The notes under the pieces are model-generated. The model made no database searches, was not told the origin of the DNA, and saw only the letters and a program-made list of their open reading frames with translations. DNA of 38,392 nucleotides from NCBI RefSeq assembly GCF_938028735.1, contig NZ_CALIMF010000022.1, forward strand, positions 1 to 38,392, written 5' to 3'. The first letter of the stretch is position 1, and the number at the start of each line of letters is the position of its first letter. Shown here piece by piece: positions 16,952-25,654 of this stretch. The position numbers and the translations under genes were made by a program. The DNA comes from an uncultured Thermanaerothrix sp. (GTDB lineage Bacteria > Chloroflexota > Anaerolineae > Anaerolineales > Anaerolineaceae).

Positions 16952-18148
16952 ATGACGATTAATTTTGTGCAAGTGCACCGTCAGATCCAGCAGGCCGGGG
17001 AAGAAGCCCGGCGCGAGCAACTGGCTCTGCAAGAGCGCCTGGCCCAGGCGTGGCAGGCGCTGCAAGCGTGGACGGAGCGCTTGGAGGAGCTCCGAGAGCG
17101 GGTGCGGCAGGCCCTGCGTTACAACGCCTCACTGCGCTGTGCCCTGCCCTGGCAGGAAGCGCTGAACGCCCATTTCACCGCCCCGCCCCCGCCAGAGACT
17201 GGGCTGCTACTGGCCGCTGACGGTTCGCAAGCCAACCCCAGCCGCCACGACCGCATCCCTTTCGGGCTGATCAACATCGGCCTGTTTGACTACGACCTGA
17301 GCCACCGCCGCCCGCCGGAGCAGAGCGTCCAGAGTGAGTTGCTGCTCAACCAGGATCTCTATGACGAGTTTGGGACAATCAGTGAGGAGCGCCTTGCCCT
17401 GGAGCGCGATCTGCGCGAGCGCCGTGCCCTGCTCGAGCGCGTGCAAGGCGAGACGACCGCCCCCATCCTCACCCTGACCGATGGGCCGCTGGAACTTTAC
17501 CGCCAGCCCCGCGAGGACGCGGAGTTACAGGCCTTGTTCAGAGCGTATCTGGAGGTGCTGGCCGGGCTGGCGGCTCGCGGCGTCATTGTGGCGGGTTACG
17601 TGGATAAACCCCAGGCCGATCTGGTGGTGCGCCTGCTGGAACTGACCCTGCTGGATGACCTGCGCCAAGCCGGGCAGGAGCGCCCGCTGCGCGGTGTGGC
17701 CGACCGGGTGCTCTTCAACGCGCTGTTGCAGCCCGGTGAGCGCTCGGCCATCTTGGGCATCCAGTCCACCAGTGCCGAACGCTTCCGCGAGTACGAAGGA
17801 GGACAACTTGGGCTCTATTTCTTCTACCTGAACGTGGGGACAACCGACCAGCCCAAAGTGGTGCGCGTGGAGATCCCGCGCTGGGTGGCTGCCGACGCGC
17901 AGGCAGTGGCCAGCTTACACGCCGTCCTGCTCCAGCAGACCCGCATCACCCCCAACCGCCGCTACCCTTATGTGCTGACCCGTGCCCACGAACTGGCCCT
18001 GGTCACTTACCAGGATCGCCAGGCGGTGGAGGCGATGATTGAGCAAGAATGGCGGCGCCAAGGCGTGGCTGTGGGCGAAGAATCTGCCAAGCAACAGTCC
18101 AAGCGCGATTTGCAGCCCCCCCGCCGGAGAAGCCCAATAGGAATTTGA
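16952..18148 (+). CDS. nurA: NurA domain nuclease (second HerA-NurA module)
   Basis: In this 398-residue protein the N-terminal ~70 residues form a long charged coiled coil. The NurA core follows with D90 in LLAADGSQ and D177 in LTLTDGPLE, the two metal-binding aspartates of this RNase H-fold 5'-3' nuclease. GYVDKPQADLVVRLLELT follows, as in bacterial NurA proteins. With HerA, NurA resects DNA ends; in archaea this supports recombination, while the bacterial role is less clear. It is the first gene of a three-gene plus-strand operon ending in herA at 20597. GC content matches the neighbours, which suggests a resident rather than recently acquired copy. Confidence 0.85.
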   Translation: MTINFVQVHRQIQQAGEEARREQLALQERLAQAWQALQAWTERLEELRERVRQALRYNASLRCALPWQEALNAHFTAPPPPETGLLLAADGSQANPSRHDRIPFGLINIGLFDYDLSHRRPPEQSVQSELLLNQDLYDEFGTISEERLALERDLRERRALLERVQGETTAPILTLTDGPLELYRQPREDAELQALFRAYLEVLAGLAARGVIVAGYVDKPQADLVVRLLELTLLDDLRQAGQERPLRGVADRVLFNALLQPGERSAILGIQSTSAERFREYEGGQLGLYFFYLNVGTTDQPKVVRVEIPRWVAADAQAVASLHAVLLQQTRITPNRRYPYVLTRAHELALVTYQDRQAVEAMIEQEWRRQGVAVGEESAKQQSKRDLQPPRRRSPIGI

Positions 18149-18227
18149 GCCGTCTACCGTCCCTTTACCGGACGGGTTACCGCTTTCTTCTCCCGGTGAA
18201 CTTATTCTCATGCGTTGGAGCGATCCC

Positions 18228-18860
18228 ATGAGCGAACATCTCCTGCCCCCTTCCACCCCCCTGCAAATTGGGCGCGTGCTGCGCGCCGATAACACCCGCT
18301 GCGTGGTCGGTTGCCGCGCCGGGCAGGCCAACCTGCCCGTCCTGGGCAGCCTAGTGCGCTTGCCGGTCGAGGATGCCTATCAGGTTTACGGCCTGGTGGC
18401 TAATGTGCAGATTTTTGATGACGGGCTGACGCGCCAGGTGGCAATCAGCGAAGCGCCTGACCCCAGCGTTGTGCTGGATAACCAGTACAACCGCAACCTA
18501 CCCCTAGAGATCGGCGTGCTCTTCGTGGGCTACGAGCGCGCGGGGGCGCTTAGTCACCTGCTGCCACCGCGCCCCCCACTGGTGTTGCATGTGTTGTATG
18601 CCTGCACGCCGGAGGAGGTATGCCGCTTCACCATGCATGGGCGCTTTGGCTACTTCCGCCACATCCTACGCGCCACCGATCAGCCCATTGATGAATTGCT
18701 GGCGGCACACCTGCAGCAAGCCCACGCCTGCCACCAGCAGGCCGGCCATGCGGCGTGGGCGCGCGAGGCCGCCCGCGAACTGATCACCCTGCTGCGCGAT
18801 GATTACGCTACCCTCACCACCGTGCTGAAGACGCTGGCCGATACCCCATTGGATTTCTAG
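18228..18860 (+). CDS. Conserved-looking HerA-NurA operon protein, possible HAS-barrel-like
   Basis: The protein has 210 residues from ATG 18228, preceded by TTGGAG; the in-frame ATG at 18210 has no ribosome-binding site. I recognise no catalytic motif. The first ~110 residues are beta-rich (LQIGRVLRADNTRCVVGC, LGSLVRLPVED, VYGLVANVQIFDDGL), resembling the barrel that caps HerA-type ATPases. The C-terminal third is helical with the sequence RELITLLRDDYATL. It lies 12 bases before herA and 79 after nurA, so it is probably a third component. Whether it binds HerA, NurA or DNA is unknown. Confidence 0.7.
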   Translation: MSEHLLPPSTPLQIGRVLRADNTRCVVGCRAGQANLPVLGSLVRLPVEDAYQVYGLVANVQIFDDGLTRQVAISEAPDPSVVLDNQYNRNLPLEIGVLFVGYERAGALSHLLPPRPPLVLHVLYACTPEEVCRFTMHGRFGYFRHILRATDQPIDELLAAHLQQAHACHQQAGHAAWAREAARELITLLRDDYATLTTVLKTLADTPLDF

Positions 18861-18872
18861 GGAGGTTCCACC

Positions 18873-20597
18873 ATGACCACAGCCCCACTTTCGGTTTCCG
18901 ATCAGGAAAGTCGTCCCATTGGTTATGTCGTGGGCGGCAGTTTGCAGGGTACGCTACGCGTGCGTCTGACCGTCTCCCCTCAAACCATCCAGGAAGGCAG
19001 TTTCGTCACCATCCGCTCCGGCGATTGGCAATTCTACGGCACGGTGGTGGACCTCCAACTGGGGGCCACCGACCCGCGCTTTGCTGATGAGCCGGCCGAG
19101 GCGCGCCTGCCGAGCGGGCTGGTGGATCTACTGCACGGGCAAACGCTCTACACCAATCTGGAGGTGCTGCCCAAACTGATGGCGGAGATCGGCCCGGAGC
19201 CGGGCACCCCGGAGTACGACGCTTGGGCGCGCGAACACCCCGCGGGTGGGCGCATCCTCAGCGTGCGTACCGTGCCCCTGCATCATGCCACCGTGCGCCT
19301 GGCCAGCGCCGGGGATGTGGCCGAGATCTTCGGCGAGCCAAGCGAGCGCAATTTCGTCCTCGGCTACACCCGCGAGCAGGGGCACCCCATCCCGATTGAC
19401 CTGGAGAAGTTCGTTCAGCGCTCGGCAGGCATCTTTGGCGCTACCGGCACGGGCAAGTCCTTCCTCACCCGCATGATTTTGGCCGGCCTGATTCACTACA
19501 ACCAAGCGGCGGTGCTGGTTTTCGATATGCACAACGAATACGGCTTTGATGATATTGCCTCGGACACGCGCGAGCCGGTCATCGGCCTGCGCACCAAGTT
19601 CCCTGGGCGCGTGCGTGTGGTCGGCTTGGGAAGCGACGCCCGCATCCACGGCCGCAGCCCCGATTTCAACCTTGTCCTGGCCGAGCGCGATCTGGAGCCC
19701 GAAGATATCGAGATGCTGACGCGCGAATTGAACCTCAAAGAGACCACGCCCACCACCCTGGCCGCGCTGGTGCAATCGTTTGGCGAGCGGTGGTTTCACG
19801 AGTTTCGCCAGATGGAGGTGGGAGCAGAAGTGACCAATGAGGACGGCAAGAAGGTGCCGGCGCCGAACAGCGTGGCCTACTGGGCCAACGCGGTGGGCAC
19901 CAACGTCATGGCGGCGGAAGGCCTGCACAACAAACTGCGCCGCCTGTTCGAGAAGCCCTACATTGTCGCCGACCCACCGCCCGGCGCCACTATCCAGCAG
20001 ATCATCCAATTGCTGGAGGCCGGTCAGCATGTGGTGCTCTCGTTTGGCCATTACGAGAGCGATCTGGATTACCTGCTGGTGACCAACGTGCTCACCCGCC
20101 ACATCCGTGAGGCGTGGGTCAAGAAGACCGAGGCTTTCCGCTCGGATAAGAGCCAGAACCCGCCGCCGCGTCCGCTGGTCATTGTGCTGGAAGAGGCGCA
20201 CAAATTGCTCAACCGCGAACTGGCCGGGCAGACCACCTTCAGCACCATCGCCCGCGAGATGCGTAAGTACTTCGTCACCCTGCTGGTGGTGGATCAGCGC
20301 CCCTCGCAGATTTACGATGAGGTAATGTCACAACTGGGCACGCGCATCAGCGGCTGGCTGGGGGATGAGAGCGACATCCACGCCGTGCTCTCCGGCCTGG
20401 CCGACCGCGACCAGTTGCGCGGTATGCTCACGCACCTGCAGCCGCGCGAGGAGGTGCTGGTGATGGGCTGGGGCGTGCCGATGGCCATTCCCATCCGCAG
20501 TCGCCGCTACGACGCCCAGTTCTGGGAAGAGCTGCTGGGGGCGTCTCATCAAATGCCTGCCAGCCTGGAGGAGGCGACGAAGAAACTGGGGTTCTAA
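18873..20597 (+). CDS. herA: HerA-like DNA helicase/translocase ATPase
   Basis: This 574-residue protein has an N-terminal HAS-barrel (about residues 15-145), containing IGYVVGGSLQGTLRVRL and GSFVTIRSGDWQFYGTVVDL. The Walker A GATGTGKS is at 189-196, followed by VLVFDMHNEYGFDD. The Walker B region is LVIVLEEAHKLLNREL, followed by a VVDQRPSQI sensor. This is the classical HerA plan: a hexameric DNA pump that activates NurA. GGAGG lies nine bases before the ATG. It differs in length, motif wording and partner genes from the ATPase at 5110-6924, so the two are not recent duplicates. Confidence 0.92.
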   Translation: MTTAPLSVSDQESRPIGYVVGGSLQGTLRVRLTVSPQTIQEGSFVTIRSGDWQFYGTVVDLQLGATDPRFADEPAEARLPSGLVDLLHGQTLYTNLEVLPKLMAEIGPEPGTPEYDAWAREHPAGGRILSVRTVPLHHATVRLASAGDVAEIFGEPSERNFVLGYTREQGHPIPIDLEKFVQRSAGIFGATGTGKSFLTRMILAGLIHYNQAAVLVFDMHNEYGFDDIASDTREPVIGLRTKFPGRVRVVGLGSDARIHGRSPDFNLVLAERDLEPEDIEMLTRELNLKETTPTTLAALVQSFGERWFHEFRQMEVGAEVTNEDGKKVPAPNSVAYWANAVGTNVMAAEGLHNKLRRLFEKPYIVADPPPGATIQQIIQLLEAGQHVVLSFGHYESDLDYLLVTNVLTRHIREAWVKKTEAFRSDKSQNPPPRPLVIVLEEAHKLLNRELAGQTTFSTIAREMRKYFVTLLVVDQRPSQIYDEVMSQLGTRISGWLGDESDIHAVLSGLADRDQLRGMLTHLQPREEVLVMGWGVPMAIPIRSRRYDAQFWEELLGASHQMPASLEEATKKLGF

Positions 20598-20603
20598 TCT
20601 CCC

Positions 20604-21056
20604 TCAGCGCCACAACCACCACATGCCCAGCGCGATGAGAGCGCCGAGCAGGCTGCCCACCGCCACCTGGCGGGGGGTGTGGCCGAGCATTTCCTTAAGA
20701 CGCTCCTGCGAGAGCGGCTGGCCGCTGAATAATTCTTGCAGCAGGACGTTCAGTTTTTGCGCATGCACCCCGGCCTGGCGGCGCACCCCGGCCGCATCGT
20801 ACAACACAATCATGGTGATGGCCACCCCCAGCGCAAAGACCGGATGATCGAAGCCATGGTACAGCCCCACTGCCAATGTCGTCGCCACCATCAGTGCCGC
20901 ATGGGAGGAGGGCATGCCCCCCATGCTGAACCACATGTTCCAGTTCCAGCGCCGATTGACCCAGTAATCAATCGGCACTTTGAGAAACTGCGCCAGCCAG
21001 AGCGCCAGCAGGCCGGCCAGCAGGGGACGGTTGGCCAGCAGTTCATTCCACACCAT
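20604..21056 (-). CDS. Divergent PAP2 family (DUF212/YuiD-like) membrane protein
   Basis: This 150-residue protein shows the typical signature of the divergent PAP2 family: GGMPSSHAA, then YDAAGVRRQAGVHAQKLN and finally LGHTPRQVAVG. There are about four membrane segments. PSSH and the later His correspond to PAP2 catalytic residues, suggesting lipid-phosphate or pyrophosphate hydrolysis, but no member has an agreed substrate. It is the last gene of the xseA-xseB operon; its ATG shares one base with the xseB TGA (TGATG). Confidence 0.9.
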   Translation of the reverse strand: MVWNELLANRPLLAGLLALWLAQFLKVPIDYWVNRRWNWNMWFSMGGMPSSHAALMVATTLAVGLYHGFDHPVFALGVAITMIVLYDAAGVRRQAGVHAQKLNVLLQELFSGQPLSQERLKEMLGHTPRQVAVGSLLGALIALGMWWLWR

Positions 21057-21304
21057 CAGAGGGGTGCCTCCTCCTCAGGGGATTCGTCCTCCAGCGCGGC
21101 GCTTGGCCCGAGTTCGCGCACGCGCAATTCGGCCTGGTCCAGCAGAGCCTGGCAGTGGCGGATGAGCGCCTGCCCCCGCTCGAATAGGCGGATGGCCTCT
21201 TCCAGCGATTGTTGGCCGCTTTCCAGGCGCTGTACCAGTTGCTCCAGTTCAGCATAGGCTTCTTCGTAGGAGAGAGACTCCACGGCTTTCCAGGGCTCAG
21301 GCAT
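21056..21304 (-). CDS. xseB: Exodeoxyribonuclease VII small subunit
   Basis: This 82-residue helical protein contains LSYEEAYAELEQLVQRLESGQQ-type sequence, then SLEEAIRLFERGQALIRHC, the hallmark of XseB. It pairs with XseA, encoded upstream, to form the multisubunit nuclease that degrades single-stranded DNA from both ends into oligonucleotides. Its start overlaps the end of xseA by eight bases, implying coupled translation and balanced stoichiometry. The C-terminus is acidic. Confidence 0.95.
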   Translation of the reverse strand: MPEPWKAVESLSYEEAYAELEQLVQRLESGQQSLEEAIRLFERGQALIRHCQALLDQAELRVRELGPSAALEDESPEEEAPL

Positions 21305-22559
21305 GGGTTCCTCCTTCCGGGGGTGGCGGGGGGTGAGGATGCAAGGATTCCACCCGTGTGCTCAGGTAGCCATCGGCCAGGTGGGCGTGCAGGATCTCGC
21401 CCGCCGCGGCTTGGTGCACTCGTTGCACCGTTTGTCCGTCGGGGCGCTGCAGGATGGCGTACCCGCGGGCCAACACAGCGCGTGGGTTGAGCGATTCCAG
21501 GCGCGCCTGCAGGCCCTGCAGGTGCAAACGGCGCAGGCGCAGGGCGCTGGTGATGTGGTGCGCTGCCCAGGTGCTCAGGTAATCCAGGCGCTGGCGGTCT
21601 TCGCGCACACGGCGCAGCGGTGAGGCGCGTTCCAGGCGTTGGCGCAAGAGCAGCAGGCGGTGCTTCTCCTCTTGCACCCGTGCCTCTAAAGCACTGGCCA
21701 AGCGGCGCTCCAACTGGCGTACCTTGTGCTGCAGTTCCGCGCCATCCGGTGTGGCCAGCATGGCCGCGGCCGAGGGGGTGGGAGCGCGCAGGTCGGCGGC
21801 GAAATCGGCCAAGGTGAAGTCGGTCTCATGACCAATGCCGGTGATGATTGGGGCCTGGGAAGCGGCAATGGCGCGCACCACACGTTCATCGTTGAAGGCC
21901 CACAGGTCTTCCAGTGAGCCACCGCCGCGGGCCACGATAATCAGGCTAGGCCGTTCCCGTTGGTTAAGGTCGGCAATGGCGCGTACCACCTCACTAGCGG
22001 CTTCCTCGCCCTGCACGCTGACCGGGGCCAGCACGATTTCGACGAGGGGGTAGCGCTGGCGAATGATGTTGAGCATATCCTGGAGCGCGGCGCCGGTGGG
22101 TGAGGTCACTAAGCCGATGCGCTGGGGGAAAGCGGGGATGGGGCGCTTGCGGGTGGGTTCGAAGAGCCCCTCGGCTTCCAGGCGTGCCTTCAGGCGCAGG
22201 AACTCCTGGAAGAGCAGCCCCTCACCAGCCAGGCGCAGGGCATCCACGTAAAGTTGGTACTGTCCATCGCGCTCGTAGAGGCTGATGTAGCCATGCGCCT
22301 CGATGGCCAGGCCGTTCTGCAGAGCCACGCGCAGGCGCTGGGCCTGTGCCCGCCAGATGACGCAGCGCAGGGCGGCATATTCATCTTTGAGGGTGAAATA
22401 AATGTGGCCCGAGGTGGGGCGCGAGAGGTTGGAGATTTCCCCCTGCACCCACACATCCTGCAAAAGGTCATCGCTTTCCAACAGCGTGCGCAGGTACTGC
22501 GTGAGGGCGCTCACGCTCAATGCCGTACGGGGGAAAAGATCCAGTTGCTCCAACGCCAT
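21297..22559 (-). CDS. xseA: Exodeoxyribonuclease VII large subunit
   Basis: This 420-residue protein has an N-terminal OB-fold (LTQYLRTLLESDDLL, VQGEISNLSRPTSGHIYFTLKD; residues ~15-105). The catalytic domain includes PQRIGLVTSPTGAALQDML, VQGEEAASEV, ARGGGSLEDLWAFNDE and TGIGHETDFTLADFAAD. A long coiled-coil (residues ~270-380) that binds XseB copies follows. It acts with XseB in mismatch repair and single-strand turnover. It is the first gene of the minus-strand operon and is divergent from the glycosyltransferase operon across about 108 bases. Confidence 0.97.
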   Translation of the reverse strand: MALEQLDLFPRTALSVSALTQYLRTLLESDDLLQDVWVQGEISNLSRPTSGHIYFTLKDEYAALRCVIWRAQAQRLRVALQNGLAIEAHGYISLYERDGQYQLYVDALRLAGEGLLFQEFLRLKARLEAEGLFEPTRKRPIPAFPQRIGLVTSPTGAALQDMLNIIRQRYPLVEIVLAPVSVQGEEAASEVVRAIADLNQRERPSLIIVARGGGSLEDLWAFNDERVVRAIAASQAPIITGIGHETDFTLADFAADLRAPTPSAAAMLATPDGAELQHKVRQLERRLASALEARVQEEKHRLLLLRQRLERASPLRRVREDRQRLDYLSTWAAHHITSALRLRRLHLQGLQARLESLNPRAVLARGYAILQRPDGQTVQRVHQAAAGEILHAHLADGYLSTRVESLHPHPPPPPEGGTHA

Positions 22560-22616
22560 GACGATTCAAGGATACCCTGGCCATTCCTGGCTGTCAACGG
22601 GGAGAGGGCTGCGGGG

Positions 22617-22627
22617 TGTGGTAGAAT
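22617..22627 (+). promoter_or_regulatory. Extended -10 promoter of the glycan operon
   Basis: TGTG-G-TAGAAT lies 40 bases before the first glycosyltransferase ATG at 22668. It is the only promoter-like element I find for the seven-gene block that follows. Confidence 0.5.
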
Positions 22628-22667
22628 ACAAGATGGCCCGGGGCAACTCCGCGGGTCAGGAGAGGGT

Positions 22668-23687
22668 ATGCGGGTAGGTCAGAATCCGGCGAAATTAGGT
22701 GTTCCTGCTTACAAGCCGCATCGGTTGGGCATTGCGACCATTGTGTACATTCCATCCCAAGAGGGATATTTTGCCCATTCCCTCGAAGTTTTTCGCTATC
22801 ATTTGGCGAGCGTTCATCAGTACACGTCGGAGCCTTTTAATTACCTTGTGTTTGACAATGGCAGTTGCGTAGAGGTCAAGCGTGAACTAGAGAGTCTGCA
22901 CGAGGCAGGTTGGATTGATTGGTTGATTCTCTCAGAGCACAACCTGGGCAAGACAGGTGCGCTTAATATTATCTTGGGGGGTATGCCGAATGAGTGGATT
23001 TGTTATGCTGATTCGGATATGCTCTTCCGCGCTGGCTGGCTCGAAGCATCCTGGAAGATCGTCGAAAGTTTTCCCAACATCGGGATGGTTGGTGCCCAAG
23101 TGGTTTTTCCGGATTGGGAAGAGGATAAAGGGAACACGGCGTTTCGTCAGACCAAGGATCCCCGCTTCCGGTTCGACCAAGTTAAAGCAGAATCTTGGAT
23201 TCTGGATGAATACTGTCGCGGTCGCGGCATTCAGGGTGAGCGTGAACAGTTTTATCGGAACATGCCTTTAGATCGGGTGACCAACGTGGAGACAGGGGTT
23301 CAGGCTTTTTTGGGAGGAAATTCGCATCAGCAGTTTCTCGCGCCCCGCAAGGTGTTGCAGGAGATTCTTCCCTTGCCGGCGACCTTGCAACTCAGCCGCC
23401 ATGAAGATACCTATCAGGATGTAGAACTAGATCGCCGTGGATATCTTCACCTAACGACAACGCGCCCCTATCTTTATCACATGGGCAATACCGTTGATGA
23501 GATTCTTCGCCCGGAGTTAGACCGTTTGCAGTTACCTGGGAAGCACACGCCCCCGAAATCTCTTTCCGAGGACGTGGATATTCCACGCAAACTGCATTGG
23601 CGCTGGCTGAAACGGTTGGCACAGAGCCCACGCACGCGGCCCTGGTTAATACGCGCTTATCGGGCGCTTTATCGCGTGCTTTACTGA
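22668..23687 (+). CDS. GT2-like glycosyltransferase, first of three tandem paralogues
   Basis: It has 339 residues from ATG 22668, with AGGAG at 22658-22662. The frame is open further upstream, but that part is antisense to xseA. It begins MRVGQNPAK, a signature shared with the next two genes. The GT-A fold is shown by IVYIPSQEGYF, YLVFDNGSC, NLGKTGALN and the DxD motif DSD at 115-117 (YADSDMLF). The DxD motif binds the metal and nucleotide-sugar diphosphate. The C-terminus is a basic amphipathic helix (RAYRALYRVLY), likely to sit on the membrane. Donor and acceptor are unknown. Base composition is more AT-rich than in the second copy. Confidence 0.85.
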   Translation: MRVGQNPAKLGVPAYKPHRLGIATIVYIPSQEGYFAHSLEVFRYHLASVHQYTSEPFNYLVFDNGSCVEVKRELESLHEAGWIDWLILSEHNLGKTGALNIILGGMPNEWICYADSDMLFRAGWLEASWKIVESFPNIGMVGAQVVFPDWEEDKGNTAFRQTKDPRFRFDQVKAESWILDEYCRGRGIQGEREQFYRNMPLDRVTNVETGVQAFLGGNSHQQFLAPRKVLQEILPLPATLQLSRHEDTYQDVELDRRGYLHLTTTRPYLYHMGNTVDEILRPELDRLQLPGKHTPPKSLSEDVDIPRKLHWRWLKRLAQSPRTRPWLIRAYRALYRVLY

Positions 23688-23696
23688 GGTTTAGGA

Positions 23697-24641
23697 ATGC
23701 GGGTAGGTCAGAATCCGGCCAAGTTCGTCCACCAAGTGGCGCGCCCAGAGCGCATCACGGTGGCGATTCTCAATTACATCCCCTTTTTGAGCGGTTTTTA
23801 TGCCGAGATGCTGGACGTGCTGCGCACCTGCCTGGATTCGGCGCGCCAGGAGCCCGGCTTGCCGTTTGACCTGTTGGTTTTTGATAACGGCAGTTGCCCC
23901 GAGGTGCAGGATTACCTATTGGCCGAGCAGCGTGCCGGGCACATTCAGTACCTGTGGCTTTCCGAGAAGAACCTAGGCAAGGGCGGGGCTTGGAACATCA
24001 TCCTCAGCGGCGCGCCGGGTGAGATCATCGCCTATGCCGATAACGATGTGCTCTTTTACCCCGGCTGGTTGAGCGAGAGCGTGCGCCTGCTGGAGACCTT
24101 CCCCCGTGTGGGCATGGTCACCAGCCGTCCCTTTATCACCAAACGCGAGTATCTGACCCACACCCTAGCCTGGGCGCACAGCCACCCCGAAGTCCAGGTG
24201 GAAGAGGGTAAGTTTATCCCTTGGGAGACCTATTATGAGTTTGCACGCTCATTGGGGCAAGAACCTGAGGTGATCCGTCAGGATTTTGAGAAAGATACCT
24301 GCTACCGCCTCACTTATCGGGGGGTGAGTGCCATTGCTGGCGCTTCGCACTGGCAGTTTGTGGCCTATAAGTCGGTCCTGGCCGAATTTTTACCCTTCGA
24401 TATGGATCGCCCGATGGGGCAGGTGAAGCAACTGGATGAGCGCATGAATCAGGCTGGCTACCTGCGACTGATGCTGACCGAGCCGCGGGTGATGAATATG
24501 AGCAACACCCTGCGGGGGACTCGTCAGCCCGAAACGTCCACTGCGCCACGTGTTTCGCGCCGGCTTTGGGATTGGAAGCCGTTGCGCGTAGTTCTACTCA
24601 ATCTCCACGATGCGATCTTTCGCCTGTATTATGACCGTTAG
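23697..24641 (+). CDS. GT2-like glycosyltransferase, second tandem paralogue
   Basis: This 314-residue protein starts MRVGQNPAK, and its first 23 bases are identical to those of the preceding gene. It has FDNGSC and NLGKGGAWNIIL, then DND at residues 115-117 (YADNDVLF), the same position as in its two neighbours. ASHWQFVAY corresponds to the acceptor-side segment SHQQF/SHMQF of the paralogues. It ends in NLHDAIFRLYYDR, an amphipathic tail. The gene begins nine bases after the stop of the first copy. The role is sugar transfer in surface glycan assembly by inference from fold and context; divergence from the other copies suggests a different linkage or sugar. Confidence 0.85.
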   Translation: MRVGQNPAKFVHQVARPERITVAILNYIPFLSGFYAEMLDVLRTCLDSARQEPGLPFDLLVFDNGSCPEVQDYLLAEQRAGHIQYLWLSEKNLGKGGAWNIILSGAPGEIIAYADNDVLFYPGWLSESVRLLETFPRVGMVTSRPFITKREYLTHTLAWAHSHPEVQVEEGKFIPWETYYEFARSLGQEPEVIRQDFEKDTCYRLTYRGVSAIAGASHWQFVAYKSVLAEFLPFDMDRPMGQVKQLDERMNQAGYLRLMLTEPRVMNMSNTLRGTRQPETSTAPRVSRRLWDWKPLRVVLLNLHDAIFRLYYDR

Positions 24642-24649
24642 AGGTGCAT

Positions 24650-25654
24650 ATGCGCATAGGGCAAAATCCGGCGCGAATTGACACCCCGGCCTATACGCCA
24701 CAAAGGATTGGACTGGCCTCATTGGTTTTCATTCCCCATCTGGAGGGTTACTTTCAGCATGGGCTGACCATCTTGCGTGCTCACTTGATGAGCCTGCATG
24801 CCCATACTGAAATGTCTTTTGACCTGCTGGTCTTTGATAATGGTAGTTGCCGTGAGGTCAAGGGTTTCCTTAGTGAGATGCAGGCGGCAGGCTGGATTCG
24901 CTGGCTGGTTAGTTCCGAGGTCAATCTTGGCAAGACGGGTGCTCTCAATTGGATTTTCGCTGCACTGCCCAATTCCATTATCGGATACTCCGATTCTGAC
25001 GTGTTCTTTCGCCGCGGTTGGCTACAGGCCAGCCTAGATATATTGGAGGGCTTTCCACACGCCGGTATCGTGACGGCCCAACCGTGCTTTTCTGACATTC
25101 TGCGTGGGGAAGGGCAGGCTGCCAAGCGTCTCTTTGCCCCCCACCAGATTGAAACCCACACCGCCGAGCCCGAAGTGGTAGCAGAGTACTGTCGCGGCAT
25201 CAATGCCCCGGAGGAATTGCACCAGCGGTATCTACATACGCCCCTGCAGGTGGTGCGCAACACTCGGGGGGTAGCAGCAGTGCTAGGGGCCTCGCATATG
25301 CAGTTCATTGCTTACCGCGAGGTGTTACACCAAGTTTTGCCTCTCCCGGCTACGCGTGGGCTTTCCCCTGAAGAAGATCGTGTCTTCAACCAGCGCATTG
25401 ATGACCTGGGACGCTTGCACCTTTCGACCCTGCAGCCCTGGGTGGTGCATATGGGCAACACCCTCGACCCGCACTTGCAGCCCGAGGTGGAAGCCGTGCT
25501 CAGCACACCACTACCACCCCCATCGCCTCCCACTCCCGAGGTGGAAGGCAGCTTGCCGCGGCGCTGGCTGGGTAAGCTGGCCCGTACGCGCCATTTACGA
25601 CGCTACTTCCTACGCCTTTATAACGCCCTCTACGAAATTTATTCGGAGCGATGA
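24650..25654 (+). CDS. GT2-like glycosyltransferase, third tandem paralogue
   Basis: It has 334 residues from ATG 24650. The in-frame GTG at 24644 lies within the GAGGTG ribosome-binding site, and only the ATG start restores the shared MRIGQNPAR beginning and puts DSD at residues 115-117 (YSDSDVFF). It shares LVFDNGSC, NLGKTGALN and GASHMQFIAYREVL with the first copy, to which it looks closest. A proline-rich linker (PPPSPPTPEV) precedes the basic C-terminal helix. It ends with an ATGA overlap onto the next gene. Confidence 0.85.
   Translation: MRIGQNPARIDTPAYTPQRIGLASLVFIPHLEGYFQHGLTILRAHLMSLHAHTEMSFDLLVFDNGSCREVKGFLSEMQAAGWIRWLVSSEVNLGKTGALNWIFAALPNSIIGYSDSDVFFRRGWLQASLDILEGFPHAGIVTAQPCFSDILRGEGQAAKRLFAPHQIETHTAEPEVVAEYCRGINAPEELHQRYLHTPLQVVRNTRGVAAVLGASHMQFIAYREVLHQVLPLPATRGLSPEEDRVFNQRIDDLGRLHLSTLQPWVVHMGNTLDPHLQPEVEAVLSTPLPPPSPPTPEVEGSLPRRWLGKLARTRHLRRYFLRLYNALYEIYSER

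Noticed and set aside
19128..20201. 357-codon minus-strand frame inside herA
   Set aside because: Shadow frame of a GC-rich gene; His/Gln/Arg-rich and without domains.
22254..22667. Upstream extension of the first glycosyltransferase
   Set aside because: It is antisense to xseA; the ribosome-binding site and shared MRVGQNPAK start fix the ATG at 22668.
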